DNA of 64,000 nt from Paracoccus pantotrophus. GTDB taxonomy: Bacteria > Pseudomonadota > Alphaproteobacteria > Rhodobacterales > Rhodobacteraceae. Below are positions 1-8,615 of this stretch, piece after piece; positions within the stretch are counted from its first letter, which is position 1, and the number at the start of each line of letters is the position of its first letter. The notes under the pieces are model-generated. The model was not told the DNA's origin. It was given only the letters and a program-made list of their open reading frames with translations, and searched no databases. The position numbers and the translations under genes were made by a program. The stretch lies in contig NZ_CP044426.1 in assembly GCF_008824185.1 (NCBI RefSeq), forward strand, positions 620,001 through 684,000, read 5' to 3'.

Positions 1-1057
1 GGATGGCGACATGGGCACCGTGCATCTGCGCCCCGAGGAATCGGTCGCCAAGGCCTTTCGCGACAAGATGGCGATGCAGGCCGAGGCGCAAAAGCGTTAT
101 GCCGGGTTGCGCGACCTGCCCGCCACCGCGAAATGCGGCACGACGATCCAGCTTTACATGAATGCCGGGCTGATGGCCGACCTGCCCAGCCTGGAAAGCT
201 CGGGCGCCGAGGGGGTGGGGCTGTTCCGCACCGAGTTGCAGTTCCTGACCCGCACCCGCGTGCCGCGCCGGGGCGAGCTGGCGGCGCTTTACGCGCATGT
301 GCTGGACAATGCCCATGGCAAACCGGTGATGTTCCGCACGCTGGACATCGGCTCGGACAAGGTGCTGCCCTACATGAAGCCGCAGGACGAGCCGAACCCG
401 GCCATGGGCTGGCGGGCGATCCGGGTGGGGCTGGACAAGCGCGGCGTCTTGCGGATGCAGTTGCAGGCGCTGATCCGCGCCGCGGTGGGGCGGCCGCTCT
501 ATGTCATGTTCCCCTTCATCACCGAGATGCACGAGTTCGAAGAGGCGCATAAGCTGCTGATGGAGCAACTGGCGCGCGAACAGCGGCTGGGCCATGCCAT
601 GCCCTCGGACATTCGCGTCGGCGCCATGCTCGAGACGCCCTCGTTGGCCTTCGCGCCGAAGAAGTTCTTCGAGATGTGCGATTTCATCTCGGTGGGCGGC
701 AATGACCTGAAGCAGTTCTTCTTTGCCGCCGACCGCGAGAACGAGCGCGTGCGGCGGCGCTATGACACGCTGAACACCTCCTTCATCTCGCTGCTCGACC
801 AGATCGTGCGGCGCTGCGACGAGGCGCGGGTGCCGGTGTCGTTCTGCGGCGAGGATGCCGGCCGTCCGATCGAGGCGGTAACGCTGGCGGCGCTGGGGTT
901 CCGGCGGCTGTCGATGCGCCCGGCCTCGATCGGGCCGGTGAAGCACCTGATCCGGCGCGTGGACCTGAGCGAACTGAAGCGGCTGATCGACGACGCGCGC
1001 ACTCTGGGCGAGACGAATCTGCGCCGCTGCATCACCGACTGGCTGGCGCGGCAGTAG
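1..1057 (+). CDS. ptsP: Phosphoenolpyruvate-protein phosphotransferase (enzyme I / EI-Ntr), 3' part
   Basis: The C-terminal ~350 residues of an enzyme I family protein; the reading frame is open to the left edge (first full codon at base 2), so the N-terminal GAF and phosphohistidine domains lie outside the window. The PEP-binding TIM barrel is recognisable from GVGLFRTELQFL, FRTLDIGSDK, the VGGNDLKQFFFAADREN segment and the catalytic-cysteine motif CGEDAG. The enzyme autophosphorylates with PEP and feeds phosphate into the nitrogen-PTS (NPr, EIIA-Ntr), a regulatory relay in alphaproteobacteria. ptsP rather than ptsI is an inference, because the diagnostic GAF domain is not visible. It ends at a TAG followed by a long non-coding stretch. 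Confidence 0.9.
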   Translation, partial: DGDMGTVHLRPEESVAKAFRDKMAMQAEAQKRYAGLRDLPATAKCGTTIQLYMNAGLMADLPSLESSGAEGVGLFRTELQFLTRTRVPRRGELAALYAHVLDNAHGKPVMFRTLDIGSDKVLPYMKPQDEPNPAMGWRAIRVGLDKRGVLRMQLQALIRAAVGRPLYVMFPFITEMHEFEEAHKLLMEQLAREQRLGHAMPSDIRVGAMLETPSLAFAPKKFFEMCDFISVGGNDLKQFFFAADRENERVRRRYDTLNTSFISLLDQIVRRCDEARVPVSFCGEDAGRPIEAVTLAALGFRRLSMRPASIGPVKHLIRRVDLSELKRLIDDARTLGETNLRRCITDWLARQ

Positions 1058-1761
1058 CGGCCCGGCGTGCCGTGCCCTTTGCGCGCCGTATCGCGCGCCG
1101 CAGGGCCGGGCCTGCCGTCGATCATGATGTCCCGCGTCGGCGCGCAGGCCGGCCGCCGGGCAGTAGCGCACTTGCAGGCGTCTGTGGCCGCCGCGGTGAA
1201 TGGGCATCGTTCCGCACCTGTTTTGACCGCAGGCACCAGCCGGCTTTGTGCCGGCTCCGGCGGCCGAAGCGCGGGACGCCGGGCTGCCGCCACGCACCTT
1301 GCCTGCGCAGGCCAGGCGTCGAAAGGTAGCGGTCAGACCGGACGGTTACGATCATGGGTTATGAAATCCATGAGGTCGCGGCTGCGGCGATGTTTGACTT
1401 TATGCGGCAGATAGAGTTGCAGAGCACTCATCCTGCCCGTCCCCGAGGCTACTTTAAGCGGAGCTGCGAATCTTGGTCTCGCATGGCCGTAGAGGAAGGG
1501 ATACCCAGTTCAGCCGACGGCCTTGGTCAGCGCACACCATAAACAAAAAGGTTTACGGTGTGCGCGAAGCCGCGCACATATTTTCATCTAACATATTGAT
1601 TTTTTGGCGATAGAATTTCTGACATTTCGGAAAAATGGCAGGTTTCGAGCTCAAAAGCTCAAACCTTTTGCCACCCGTCATCGCGCCGGGGGCAGCGCCC
1701 CCATCCCGCCCGCATGCGTCCCCGGTTGACCGGCAGGCTGGCGCGGCATATCTGCCCCCTC
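1058..1761. other. Intergenic region with a large palindrome and an A+T-rich promoter-like tract
   Basis: No convincing gene. A 62-codon ORF (1354-1542, +) has no clear ribosome site, but its stop falls inside the left arm of a palindrome at 1530-1565, so an unrecognised small gene ending at a terminator is possible. Bases ~1540-1640 are markedly A+T-rich against the surroundings and probably hold the promoter of the ABC-F gene. Confidence 0.5.
1530..1565. repeat. 36-nt palindrome (hairpin)
   Basis: Arms at 1530-1544 and 1551-1565 (GCGCACACCATAAAC and its complement with one mismatch) flank a six-base AAAAAG loop. It could be a terminator or an operator; no following T-run on either strand makes an intrinsic terminator uncertain. 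Confidence 0.7.
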
Positions 1762-3588
1762 ATGGCACGCGCTCCGCTTCTGCAACTCACCGATATTTCC
1801 CTGACCTTCGGCGGCAATCCCGTCTTTGAAGGGCTGAACCTGACCGTTCAGCAGGGCGACCGGCTGGCGCTGGTCGGCCGCAACGGCTCGGGCAAGTCCA
1901 CGCTGATGAAGGTCATGGCCGGGCTGGTCGAGCCCGATGCCGGCCAGGTCATCACCTCCGCCGGCACCCGCGTGGGCTATATGGAGCAGGACCCGGACCT
2001 GTCGGCTTTCGCCACCCTGGGCGATTTCGCGCGCGCCGGTCTGGGCGATGCCGAGGGCTACCGCGTCGAGATGGCGGCCGAGGGGCTGAAATTCGACCCC
2101 GACCGCCCCACAGCCACCGCCTCGGGCGGCGAGCGGCGGCGGGCGGCGCTGGCGCGGCTGCTGGCCGAGGCGCCGGAACTGATGCTGCTCGACGAGCCGA
2201 CCAACCATCTCGACATCGAGGCGATCGGCTGGCTCGAGGAGCAGCTTTCCGCGACCAGGGCGGCTTTCGTGCTGATCTCGCACGACCGTGCCTTCCTGCG
2301 GGCGCTGACCCGGGCGACGCTGTGGATCGACCGCGGCGAGGTCCGCCGCCAGGACAAGGGCTTCGAACATTTCGAGGATTGGCGCGAAACCGTCTGGACC
2401 GCCGAGGACGAGGCGCGCCACAAGCTCGACCGCAAGATCAAGGCCGAAGCCCGCTGGGCGGTCGAGGGCATATCCGCCCGGCGCAAGCGCAACCAGGGCC
2501 GCGTCCGTGCGCTGGCCGCGCTGCGCGAGGAGCGCGCCGGCCAGATCCGCCGCCAGGGCACGGCGGCGATGGAACTGGACGCGGGGCCGCAATCGGGCAA
2601 GCGGGTGATCGACGCCAAGGGCATTTCCAAGTCCTTCGGCGATCGGGTGATCCTGAAGCCCTTCGACCTGCGGGTGCTGCGCGGCGACCGGGTGGCCTTT
2701 GTCGGCCCGAACGGCGCCGGCAAGACCACGCTGATCAAGATGCTGACCGGCGAGATCGCCCCCGATACCGGCACGGTCAGGCACGGCACCAACCTGGAAA
2801 TCGCGGTCTTCGACCAGGCGCGCTCGGCCATCGACGAGACGGTGACACTGTGGGACGCGCTGGCGGGCGATCCCTCCATGCGGGTCTCGGGGCGCTCGGA
2901 CCAGGTGATGGTGCGCGGCAACCCGCGCCATGTCGTGGCCTATCTCAAGGATTTCCTGTTCGACGAGGCGCAGGCGCGGGCGCCGGTCGGCAGCCTGTCG
3001 GGCGGGGAAAAGGCGCGGCTTTTGCTGGCGCGGATCATGGCCCGGCCCTCGAACCTCTTGGTGCTGGACGAGCCGACCAACGATCTGGACGTCGAGACGC
3101 TGGACCTCTTGCAGGACATCCTGGGCGATTACGACGGCACGGTGCTGCTGGTCAGCCACGACCGCGACTTCATCGACCGCGTGGCCACGACCACCGTGGC
3201 GATGGAGGGCGACGGTCGGGCCACGATCTATCCCGGCGGCTGGTCCGACTACCGCGCGCAACGCCAACAGGCGGCCCCCGTGCCCGAGCCGACCCGGCCG
3301 GCCCCCGCCAGGCCCGCGCCGGCCGCGCCCGCGCCCCAGCCCAAGGCCACGGCACCGCGCACGGGGCTCAATTTCTCGGAACGCAAGCGGCTGGAGGCGC
3401 TGCCGGCCGTCATCGAGCGGCTGGAGGCCGAGATCGGCAAGCTGACCGAGTTCCTGGCCCAGCCCGACCTGTTCCAGACCGCCCCGGTCAAGTTCGCCAA
3501 GGCCAGCGAGGGCCTGGCCGAGCGCCAGCAGGCGCTGGCCGCCGCCGAAGAGGAATGGCTGCAACTGGCCGAGCGCGACCAGGGCTGA
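1762..3588 (+). CDS. uup: ABC-F family ATPase, Uup-like
   Basis: A soluble, duplicated ABC ATPase without membrane segments, 608 aa from ATG 1762; an in-frame ATG at 1714 would add 16 residues that do not look like family sequence. Domain 1 has Walker A GRNGSGKST, signature SGGERRRAALARLL and Walker B with LLDEPTNHLD. Domain 2 has GPNGAGKTT, SGGEKARLLLARI and VLDEPTNDLD. A proline/alanine-rich linker (about residues 510-540) leads to a C-terminal coiled coil, which is typical of Uup rather than EttA. ABC-F proteins act on the ribosome; Uup is linked to DNA branch stability and ribosome biogenesis in E. coli. The specific role here is inferred from architecture. Confidence 0.9.
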   Translation: MARAPLLQLTDISLTFGGNPVFEGLNLTVQQGDRLALVGRNGSGKSTLMKVMAGLVEPDAGQVITSAGTRVGYMEQDPDLSAFATLGDFARAGLGDAEGYRVEMAAEGLKFDPDRPTATASGGERRRAALARLLAEAPELMLLDEPTNHLDIEAIGWLEEQLSATRAAFVLISHDRAFLRALTRATLWIDRGEVRRQDKGFEHFEDWRETVWTAEDEARHKLDRKIKAEARWAVEGISARRKRNQGRVRALAALREERAGQIRRQGTAAMELDAGPQSGKRVIDAKGISKSFGDRVILKPFDLRVLRGDRVAFVGPNGAGKTTLIKMLTGEIAPDTGTVRHGTNLEIAVFDQARSAIDETVTLWDALAGDPSMRVSGRSDQVMVRGNPRHVVAYLKDFLFDEAQARAPVGSLSGGEKARLLLARIMARPSNLLVLDEPTNDLDVETLDLLQDILGDYDGTVLLVSHDRDFIDRVATTTVAMEGDGRATIYPGGWSDYRAQRQQAAPVPEPTRPAPARPAPAAPAPQPKATAPRTGLNFSERKRLEALPAVIERLEAEIGKLTEFLAQPDLFQTAPVKFAKASEGLAERQQALAAAEEEWLQLAERDQG

Positions 3589-3769
3589 GGCGGCCCTGTC
3601 ATCCGCCCGGCGCAGACAGCCCTTGCATTCCTGCCCATTGCACCCCATGTTCAGCGGGCTAGGTTATTTCTTCTGCATCCTGTCTCCTTTCCGGCTTCAG
3701 ACTATGCTTCGATCTGACTGAGCCGGGCCGTCGCATGTCGCGGACGGTATAAATGAAGGAGACATCACG

Positions 3770-3976
3770 ATGGCCACTGGCACCGTGAAATGGTTCAACG
3801 CCACCAAAGGCTTCGGCTTCATCGCTCCCGCGGAAGGCGGCAAGGATGTGTTCGTGCATATCTCGGCCCTCGAGCGGGCGAATATCCGTCAACTCGATGA
3901 CGGCCAGGCCGTGACTTTCGAAATCGAGACCGGCCGCGACGGCCGCCAATCGGCGCGCGACCTGGCCCTGGCCTGA
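3770..3976 (+). CDS. Cold-shock protein (CspA family)
   Basis: A 68-aa single CSD domain with RNP1-type KGFGFI and RNP2-type VFVHIS, the full length of the family. It binds single-stranded RNA or DNA as a chaperone or antiterminator. A strong Shine-Dalgarno (GAAGGAGA) precedes ATG 3770. About 180 bases of leader after the ABC-F gene leave room for the long structured 5' UTR common in csp genes. Which paralogue it is cannot be decided. Confidence 0.95.
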   Translation: MATGTVKWFNATKGFGFIAPAEGGKDVFVHISALERANIRQLDDGQAVTFEIETGRDGRQSARDLALA

Positions 3977-3999
3977 TCCTGCACGATGGCAAGACAGAT

Positions 4000-4023
4000 G
4001 GTCCGACCGATCCTGGTCGGACC
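4000..4023. terminator. Perfect 9-bp hairpin after the cold-shock gene
   Basis: GGTCCGACC at 4000-4008, loop GATCCT, then GGTCGGACC at 4015-4023. It sits 24 bases after the csp stop and 18 before the next start. There is no T-run, so it may stabilise the 3' end or attenuate rather than act as a classical terminator. Confidence 0.5.
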
Positions 4024-4041
4024 AACATCCCGGAGGCTCGC

Positions 4042-4245
4042 ATGGCACCCAAGGACAGACTGAAGGGGCTTTTCCGCGAGCCGACGCCGCTGACAGCGAT
4101 GGATCGGACGACCTCGGAAGCCAAGCTGATCATCAGCGAGCAGACCGAACGCCGCCAGGAACTGACCGCAAGCCTGCGCGCGGCGAGGCTGGCCAAGGAA
4201 GCGTCCGAGGGCGGCACCCCCGCCAAGAAACGCAAGAAAAAATAG
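4042..4245 (+). CDS. Small basic hypothetical protein
   Basis: A 67-aa ORF with a good GGAGG ribosome site six bases before ATG 4042. The product is helical and charged, and ends in a lysine/arginine tail (KKRKKK), which suggests nucleic-acid or ribosome binding. No signal peptide or membrane segment. It follows the cold-shock gene in the same orientation after a hairpin, so it may be co-expressed. I do not recognise the family. Confidence 0.6.
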   Translation: MAPKDRLKGLFREPTPLTAMDRTTSEAKLIISEQTERRQELTASLRAARLAKEASEGGTPAKKRKKK

Positions 4246-4391
4246 GCGCCTGGCGCCCAGGGCGTTGCGCAGTTCCATCTGCCCGCCCGACGATATTCCC
4301 CCTATAGCGGCTGGTTCTGTCGGACCTCTCTCGGCGCAGCCGGGCGGGGCGGCGGAGACTGCCCAATAATTTCAAGAAAACGAGGCAAGAA

Positions 4392-4541
4392 ATGGCAAGA
4401 ACACCGAACAGGCGCGCCAATCGCCGGAAGACCGCGCAACGACAGCAGGACCGCCGCCGGTTGGCGATCATGTTCCTGAACAAGCAAACCGAGGCCGCAG
4501 CCGTTGCCGCGCGCGACTGCAAGGAGGCCTCCGCCTCCTGA
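4392..4541 (+). CDS. Very small Arg/Gln-rich hypothetical protein
   Basis: A 49-codon ORF starting ATG 4392 with GAGGCAAG about 6 bases upstream and ending TGA 4539-4541. The N-terminal half is strongly basic (runs of R, K, Q) and the C-terminal half alanine-rich. It lies alone between the 67-aa ORF and the opposite-strand aspartic protease. The evidence is only the ribosome site and the charge pattern, so it may not be a gene. Confidence 0.35.
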   Translation: MARTPNRRANRRKTAQRQQDRRRLAIMFLNKQTEAAAVAARDCKEASAS

Positions 4542-4594
4542 ACGAGGCGCGGCTGGCCGCTCTTCCCCGGACATCCGGGCGGAAAGGCAGCCGG

Positions 4595-5170
4595 TCAGCG
4601 TTCGAGGATCAGCCGGTTGCCCTCGATGCTGACGCGGGCAAAGCGCGACAGGTAGGACATGCCCATCAGCGATTGCTCGAGTTCGGCGCGCAGCACCACC
4701 GCGGGGACGCGGCTGTCGCGGATCTCGCCGATCGCGACTGAATCAAGCAGCACGGCCGCGGTCTGGACGATGCCGTTCGCGGTGCGGGCCTGGCCGGCAT
4801 AGGCCAGCGTCTCGGGGTCGATGCCGACGCGCGCGGCGTCCCGTGGTCCCAGGGCGATGCTGGTGGCGCCGGTGTCGATGACGAAGCGCACCGGGGTGCC
4901 GTTCACCTGCGCGGTCAGGTGGTAATGGCCGTCATTGCCGACCGGCACCTCGATCCGGCCGCCTTCGAGCATCCGGGCCTGGGGCGAGATCGTGCCGCGG
5001 ATGTCGTCCCAAAGCCCGGCCAGCGCCACCACGCCCAGGAAGATCAGCCCCCAGGCCGCCGCCTGCCGCAGGGCCTGGCCCGGCCGGGCGCGCAGCTCGA
5101 CCAGCAGAAAGCCGCCGACGGCGATCAGCAGCAGCACCAGATAGGCAAGGCGGCCGAATTCTTCGCCCAT
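4595..5170 (-). CDS. Membrane-anchored retropepsin-like aspartic protease (TIGR02281/clan AA)
   Basis: 191 aa with two N-terminal hydrophobic segments (about residues 8-25 and 36-54) and a C-terminal single-lobed aspartic protease domain. The active-site motif is FVIDTGATSIALG and the flap/second strand includes LMGMSYLSRF. Such alphaproteobacterial proteins act as dimers with the catalytic domain in the periplasm. The start codon overlaps the marC stop (TGATG), so the two are translationally coupled. The substrate is unknown. Confidence 0.85.
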   Translation of the reverse strand: MGEEFGRLAYLVLLLIAVGGFLLVELRARPGQALRQAAAWGLIFLGVVALAGLWDDIRGTISPQARMLEGGRIEVPVGNDGHYHLTAQVNGTPVRFVIDTGATSIALGPRDAARVGIDPETLAYAGQARTANGIVQTAAVLLDSVAIGEIRDSRVPAVVLRAELEQSLMGMSYLSRFARVSIEGNRLILER

Positions 5171-5781
5171 CAGACCAGCCCCGATCCCTTGAGCCCGTCG
5201 ATCACGAACTGGATCGACAGCGCCGCCAGCAGCATGCCGAAAAGCCGCGTGACCACCATGGTCCCGGTGCGGCCCAGCACATGCGCGATGGGCCCGGCCA
5301 TGGCGAAAAGCGCGGCGGCGATGCCCAGCACCGCCAGCATGACCAGATGGATCATCAGCGTATGGGCGGGGCCGGGGTTCTGCCCGACCAGCAGGATCAT
5401 CGAGGCCAGCGCCCCAGGACCGGCCAGCAGCGGCGTGGCCAGCGGAAAGACCGAGGGGTCGTCGTCATCGTCCCTGGCCTGGCCCTCGCGCCGCTCGGTG
5501 CGGCGTTCGAAAAGCATGTCGAGCGCGGTCAGGAACAACAGCAGCCCGCCGGCGATGCGGAAGGCGGACAGCGAGATGCCGATACCGGCCAGGATCGCCT
5601 CGCCCGCCAGGCCGAAAAGCGTCATCAGCGCCGCCGCGATGCCGAGCGCGCGCCAGCCGATTCGCCGCCGCCGCTGCGGTGTCATGCCGCGGGTCAGGGC
5701 GATGAACAGCGGCGCAAGCCCCACCGGGTCGATCACGACGAACAGCGTGACGAAGGCGCTGATGATCTGGGTTATCTCCAT
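5170..5781 (-). CDS. MarC family integral membrane protein
   Basis: 203 aa with about six hydrophobic helices. The N-terminal FVVIDPVGLAPLFIALT and the LLAGPGALASMILL segment are typical of MarC/UPF0056. The family resembles inner-membrane transporters but its substrate is not established, and the old multiple-antibiotic-resistance link has been withdrawn. A charged insert (RDDDDDP) lies in a cytoplasmic loop near residue 105. First gene of a two-gene minus-strand unit with the aspartic protease; divergent from tatA. Confidence 0.88.
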   Translation of the reverse strand: MEITQIISAFVTLFVVIDPVGLAPLFIALTRGMTPQRRRRIGWRALGIAAALMTLFGLAGEAILAGIGISLSAFRIAGGLLLFLTALDMLFERRTERREGQARDDDDDPSVFPLATPLLAGPGALASMILLVGQNPGPAHTLMIHLVMLAVLGIAAALFAMAGPIAHVLGRTGTMVVTRLFGMLLAALSIQFVIDGLKGSGLV

Positions 5782-5946
5782 ATCGTTACCTTATTCTCCG
5801 GATTGCATGCGATGGAAAGCATGGCGGATTTTCCGCCGCGCTGCCATGGTTGGAAGGAGAGGGCGCGTTTGGGCTTTGCATTGCAATGGTCGAGGACTAC
5901 ATATGACCCGTCAACGCCGGCACGGCCGGCAAGGAGTGGAAACGAC

Positions 5947-6225
5947 ATGCTGAACAACATCGGCCTTCCGGGGCTTTTGCTCATCGCGGTGGTGGTGCTG
6001 GTGCTTTTCGGGCGCGGCAAGGTTTCGTCCCTGATGGGCGAGGTGGGCAAGGGCATCACCGCATTCAAGAAGGGCGTCAAGGACGGTGCCGAGGAATATG
6101 ACCGCGCCGCCGAGGACGCCAAGAAACCCATCGGCCAGAGCCCGGCCGAGGACGCAGCCCGTGCCCAGGCCCAGACCAACGAGGCCATGCGCGACGTCAC
6201 GCCGCACGGCACCGACCGTTCGTAA
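5947..6225 (+). CDS. tatA: Sec-independent translocase subunit TatA
   Basis: 92 aa: one N-terminal transmembrane helix (about residues 5-21), the FGRGK hinge, an amphipathic helix and a charged tail, the standard TatA plan. It oligomerises to form the protein-conducting element for folded proteins with twin-arginine signals. Start ATG 5947 has AAGGAGTGG upstream. First gene of tatABC followed by a DUF815 ATPase. Confidence 0.95.
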   Translation: MLNNIGLPGLLLIAVVVLVLFGRGKVSSLMGEVGKGITAFKKGVKDGAEEYDRAAEDAKKPIGQSPAEDAARAQAQTNEAMRDVTPHGTDRS

Positions 6226-6243
6226 CCGTCGCGGGACATCGCA

Positions 6244-6771
6244 ATGCTGGATATCGGCTGGAGCGAACTGCTGCTGATCGGCATCGTCGCGCTGATCGTG
6301 ATCGGGCCGAAGGATCTGCCGCATCTGTTTCATTCGCTGGGACGGATCACGGCCCGCGCCCGCTCCATGGCGCGCGAGTTTTCCAGCGCGATGGAGGATG
6401 CCGCCAAGAGCACCGGCCTGGACGAGGCCGGCAACGCCTTGCGCGACGTCAAGTCTCTGACCTCGAAGAAGGCGCTGGGTCTGGATGCCCTGGAGCGCGC
6501 CGCCGACCGGTTCGAGAAATGGGAGCCCAAGGCCCCCTCGGCCAGCACGCGGGCCGTGCCGGATCCGGGCGCGGCCGGGCTTGCGGCTGGTCCCGCGGCT
6601 GGCCCCGCGGCTGGAGACGGCCCGAGCCCGGCCAGCGCCCCTTCCGACAGCCCTGCCGCGGCCGGGTCGGGGCAGGGGGCCGCGCCGGCGGCGCCGGTCA
6701 CGGCCGCCGACCCTGAACCCGGCCAGCGCCGCCTGCATGCGGTGCGCCGCTCCGATACGAAAGATCGCTGA
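6244..6771 (+). CDS. tatB: Sec-independent translocase subunit TatB
   Basis: 175 aa: N-terminal helix, the conserved IGPKDLPHLFHSLGR hinge, an amphipathic helix, then a long Pro/Ala-rich low-complexity tail from about residue 100. TatB forms the twin-arginine signal receptor with TatC. 18-base gap after tatA; its stop is immediately followed by the GTG start of tatC. Confidence 0.93.
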   Translation: MLDIGWSELLLIGIVALIVIGPKDLPHLFHSLGRITARARSMAREFSSAMEDAAKSTGLDEAGNALRDVKSLTSKKALGLDALERAADRFEKWEPKAPSASTRAVPDPGAAGLAAGPAAGPAAGDGPSPASAPSDSPAAAGSGQGAAPAAPVTAADPEPGQRRLHAVRRSDTKDR

Positions 6772-7614
6772 GTGTCCGCGAAATCCGACAAGAACCCCGA
6801 TAGCATCGACGACAGCTCGGCGCCGCTGATCGAACACCTGGCCGAGTTGCGGACCCGGCTGATCTGGTCGGTCCTGGCCTTCGTCGTGGCGATGGTGCTG
6901 TGCTATACGGTCTGGAACCCGATCTACAACTTCCTGACGCGGCCGATCTGCCATGCGCTTGAGACGCGCGGGCAGGAATGCGGGCTGATCCTGCTGAAGC
7001 TTCAGGAAGGCTTCTTCGTCGCCATCCAGATCTCTTTCCTGGGCGGCTTCGTGCTGGCCTTCCCGGTTATCGCCTACCAGCTTTGGCGCTTTGTCGCGCC
7101 GGGCCTCTATCGCAGCGAAAAGGCGGCCTTCCTGCCGTTCCTGGTCGCGTCGCCGGTGATGTTCATGATCGGCGCGGCCTTCGCTTATTACATCATCCTG
7201 CCCATGGCCTATGATTTCTTCCTGGGCTTCCAGCAGGGGCCGCTGGCCCTGCCCGACGACCCGGCGGCGGCCGAGCAGAACCCGCATCTGGCCGGGATCG
7301 TCTTCCAGGGCTCGGTCAGCGAATACCTGGCGCTGACCACCAAGTTCATCCTGGCCTTCGGCCTGTCCTTCCAGCTGCCGGTGGCGCTGACGCTGATGGG
7401 CAAGGCCGGGCTGGTGTCCTCCGAGGGGCTGGGCAGCGTGCGCCGCTATGCCATCGTGGTGATCCTGGTGCTGGCCGCCATCGTCACCCCGCCCGATGTC
7501 ATCAGTCAGGTCGTGCTGTTCACGGTGATCTATGGGCTTTACGAGGTCTCGATCTTCTTGGTGCGGCGGATGGAAAAGAAGCGCGAACTGGAAGAACGGG
7601 AAGCCGATGCCTGA
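6772..7614 (+). CDS. tatC: Sec-independent translocase subunit TatC
   Basis: 280 aa with six hydrophobic segments. Family landmarks are IEHLAELRTRLIW near the N terminus and the FLGGFVLAFPVIAYQLWRFV stretch in the second helix region. TatC recognises the twin-arginine motif. The start is GTG at 6772, directly abutting the tatB stop. It ends 8 bases inside the following ATPase gene. Confidence 0.96.
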   Translation: MSAKSDKNPDSIDDSSAPLIEHLAELRTRLIWSVLAFVVAMVLCYTVWNPIYNFLTRPICHALETRGQECGLILLKLQEGFFVAIQISFLGGFVLAFPVIAYQLWRFVAPGLYRSEKAAFLPFLVASPVMFMIGAAFAYYIILPMAYDFFLGFQQGPLALPDDPAAAEQNPHLAGIVFQGSVSEYLALTTKFILAFGLSFQLPVALTLMGKAGLVSSEGLGSVRRYAIVVILVLAAIVTPPDVISQVVLFTVIYGLYEVSIFLVRRMEKKRELEEREADA

Positions 7615-8449
7615 CGAAGCCTTGCTGCGCATCGCCGCGGCGCTGGAACGCATGTCGCCGCCGCCCGCGCCCGAGCCGAGTTTCACCGAGGCGACCGCCT
7701 ATGTCTGGCAGCCCGATCCCGACCGGCTGGAGCCGGTGGCCGAGGTCAACCGCGTCGATCTGGTGCAGCTGATCGGCATCGACCGGGCGCGCGACACGCT
7801 GCTGGCGAATACGCTGCAATTCGCCCGCGGCCATGCGGCGAACAACGCGCTGCTCTGGGGTTCGCGCGGCATGGGCAAAAGCTCGCTGGTCAAGGCCGTG
7901 CATGCCGAGGCCGTGCGCCAGGGCCTGCCGCTGGTGCTGGTCGAGATCGCGCGCGAGGATCTGGGCTCGGTCGGGCGGCTCTTGGCGATCCTGGGCCGGG
8001 CGCGCGAGCGCCGCTTCGTGCTGTTTTCCGACGACCTGTCCTTTAGCCATGACGATACGCAATACAAGTCGCTCAAGGCGGTGCTGGACGGCGGCATCTC
8101 GGGGCGGCCGGCCAATGTGATCCTTTATGCCACCTCGAACCGGCGCCACCTGATGCCGCGCGACATGATCGACAACGAGCGGTCGACCGCCATCCATCCC
8201 GGCGAGGCGGTCGAGGAGAAGGTCTCGCTCTCGGATCGGTTCGGGCTGTGGCTGGGCTTCCACCCCTGTTCGCAGGACGAATACCTGGCCATGGTGCGCG
8301 GCTATTGCGGCGCCTATGGCTTGCAGATCCCCGAGGATCGGCTGCGCGCCGAGGCGATCGAGTGGCAGGCGACGCGCGGCTCGCGCTCGGGCCGGGTGGC
8401 CTGGCAGTTCTTTACCGACCTGGCGGGGCGCAGCGGGATTTCCGTCTGA
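7607..8449 (+). CDS. DUF815 family P-loop ATPase
   Basis: 280 aa from ATG 7607 (upstream in-frame starts lie inside tatC). AAA-like with Walker A WGSRGMGKSSL, Walker B VLFSDDLSF and an ATSNRRHLMPRD sensor/arginine region, as in DUF815 proteins. The biochemical role is unknown. The 8-base overlap with tatC implies translational coupling, which suggests a link to export or to membrane quality control, but that is only context. Confidence 0.85.
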   Translation: MPDEALLRIAAALERMSPPPAPEPSFTEATAYVWQPDPDRLEPVAEVNRVDLVQLIGIDRARDTLLANTLQFARGHAANNALLWGSRGMGKSSLVKAVHAEAVRQGLPLVLVEIAREDLGSVGRLLAILGRARERRFVLFSDDLSFSHDDTQYKSLKAVLDGGISGRPANVILYATSNRRHLMPRDMIDNERSTAIHPGEAVEEKVSLSDRFGLWLGFHPCSQDEYLAMVRGYCGAYGLQIPEDRLRAEAIEWQATRGSRSGRVAWQFFTDLAGRSGISV

Positions 8450-8464
8450 TGCTTTCCATCGAGG

Positions 8465-8491
8465 GCGGCGGCGCTGGCGCCGTCGCTTTTT
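8465..8491 (+). terminator. Rho-independent terminator of the tat/DUF815 operon
   Basis: Ten-base-pair G+C hairpin (8465-8474 with 8477-8486, one G-T wobble) followed by TTTTT at 8487-8491, 15 bases after the DUF815 stop. Confidence 0.8.
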
Positions 8492-8513
8492 GGGTATTTG
8501 GGGAACGAAGAAG
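8492..8513 (+). repeat. 22-nt intergenic motif, copy 1
   Basis: Begins GGGTATTTGGGGAACGAAG and continues with AAG, directly after the terminator T-run. Related copies are at 52541-52562 (one mismatch) and, on the minus strand, 61756-61777 (two mismatches). Confidence 0.75.
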
Positions 8514-8615
8514 CCGGGCGTCGGGCCGGGCTGGCGAGCGGGCCAAAAACTTTGAAAAACCTGCTTTCGGCCCCTTGACGCCCCCAGCTGCTCACCGTAA
8601 ATCGCACGCACCCGT

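Noticed and set aside
1678..3648. 656-codon minus-strand frame opposite the ABC-F gene
   Set aside because: Antisense shadow with low-complexity Arg/Gly/Leu composition and no family features; the + strand has complete ABC motifs.
5911..7686. 591-codon minus-strand frame opposite tatABC
   Set aside because: Shadow frame; tatA, tatB and tatC are unambiguous on the + strand.
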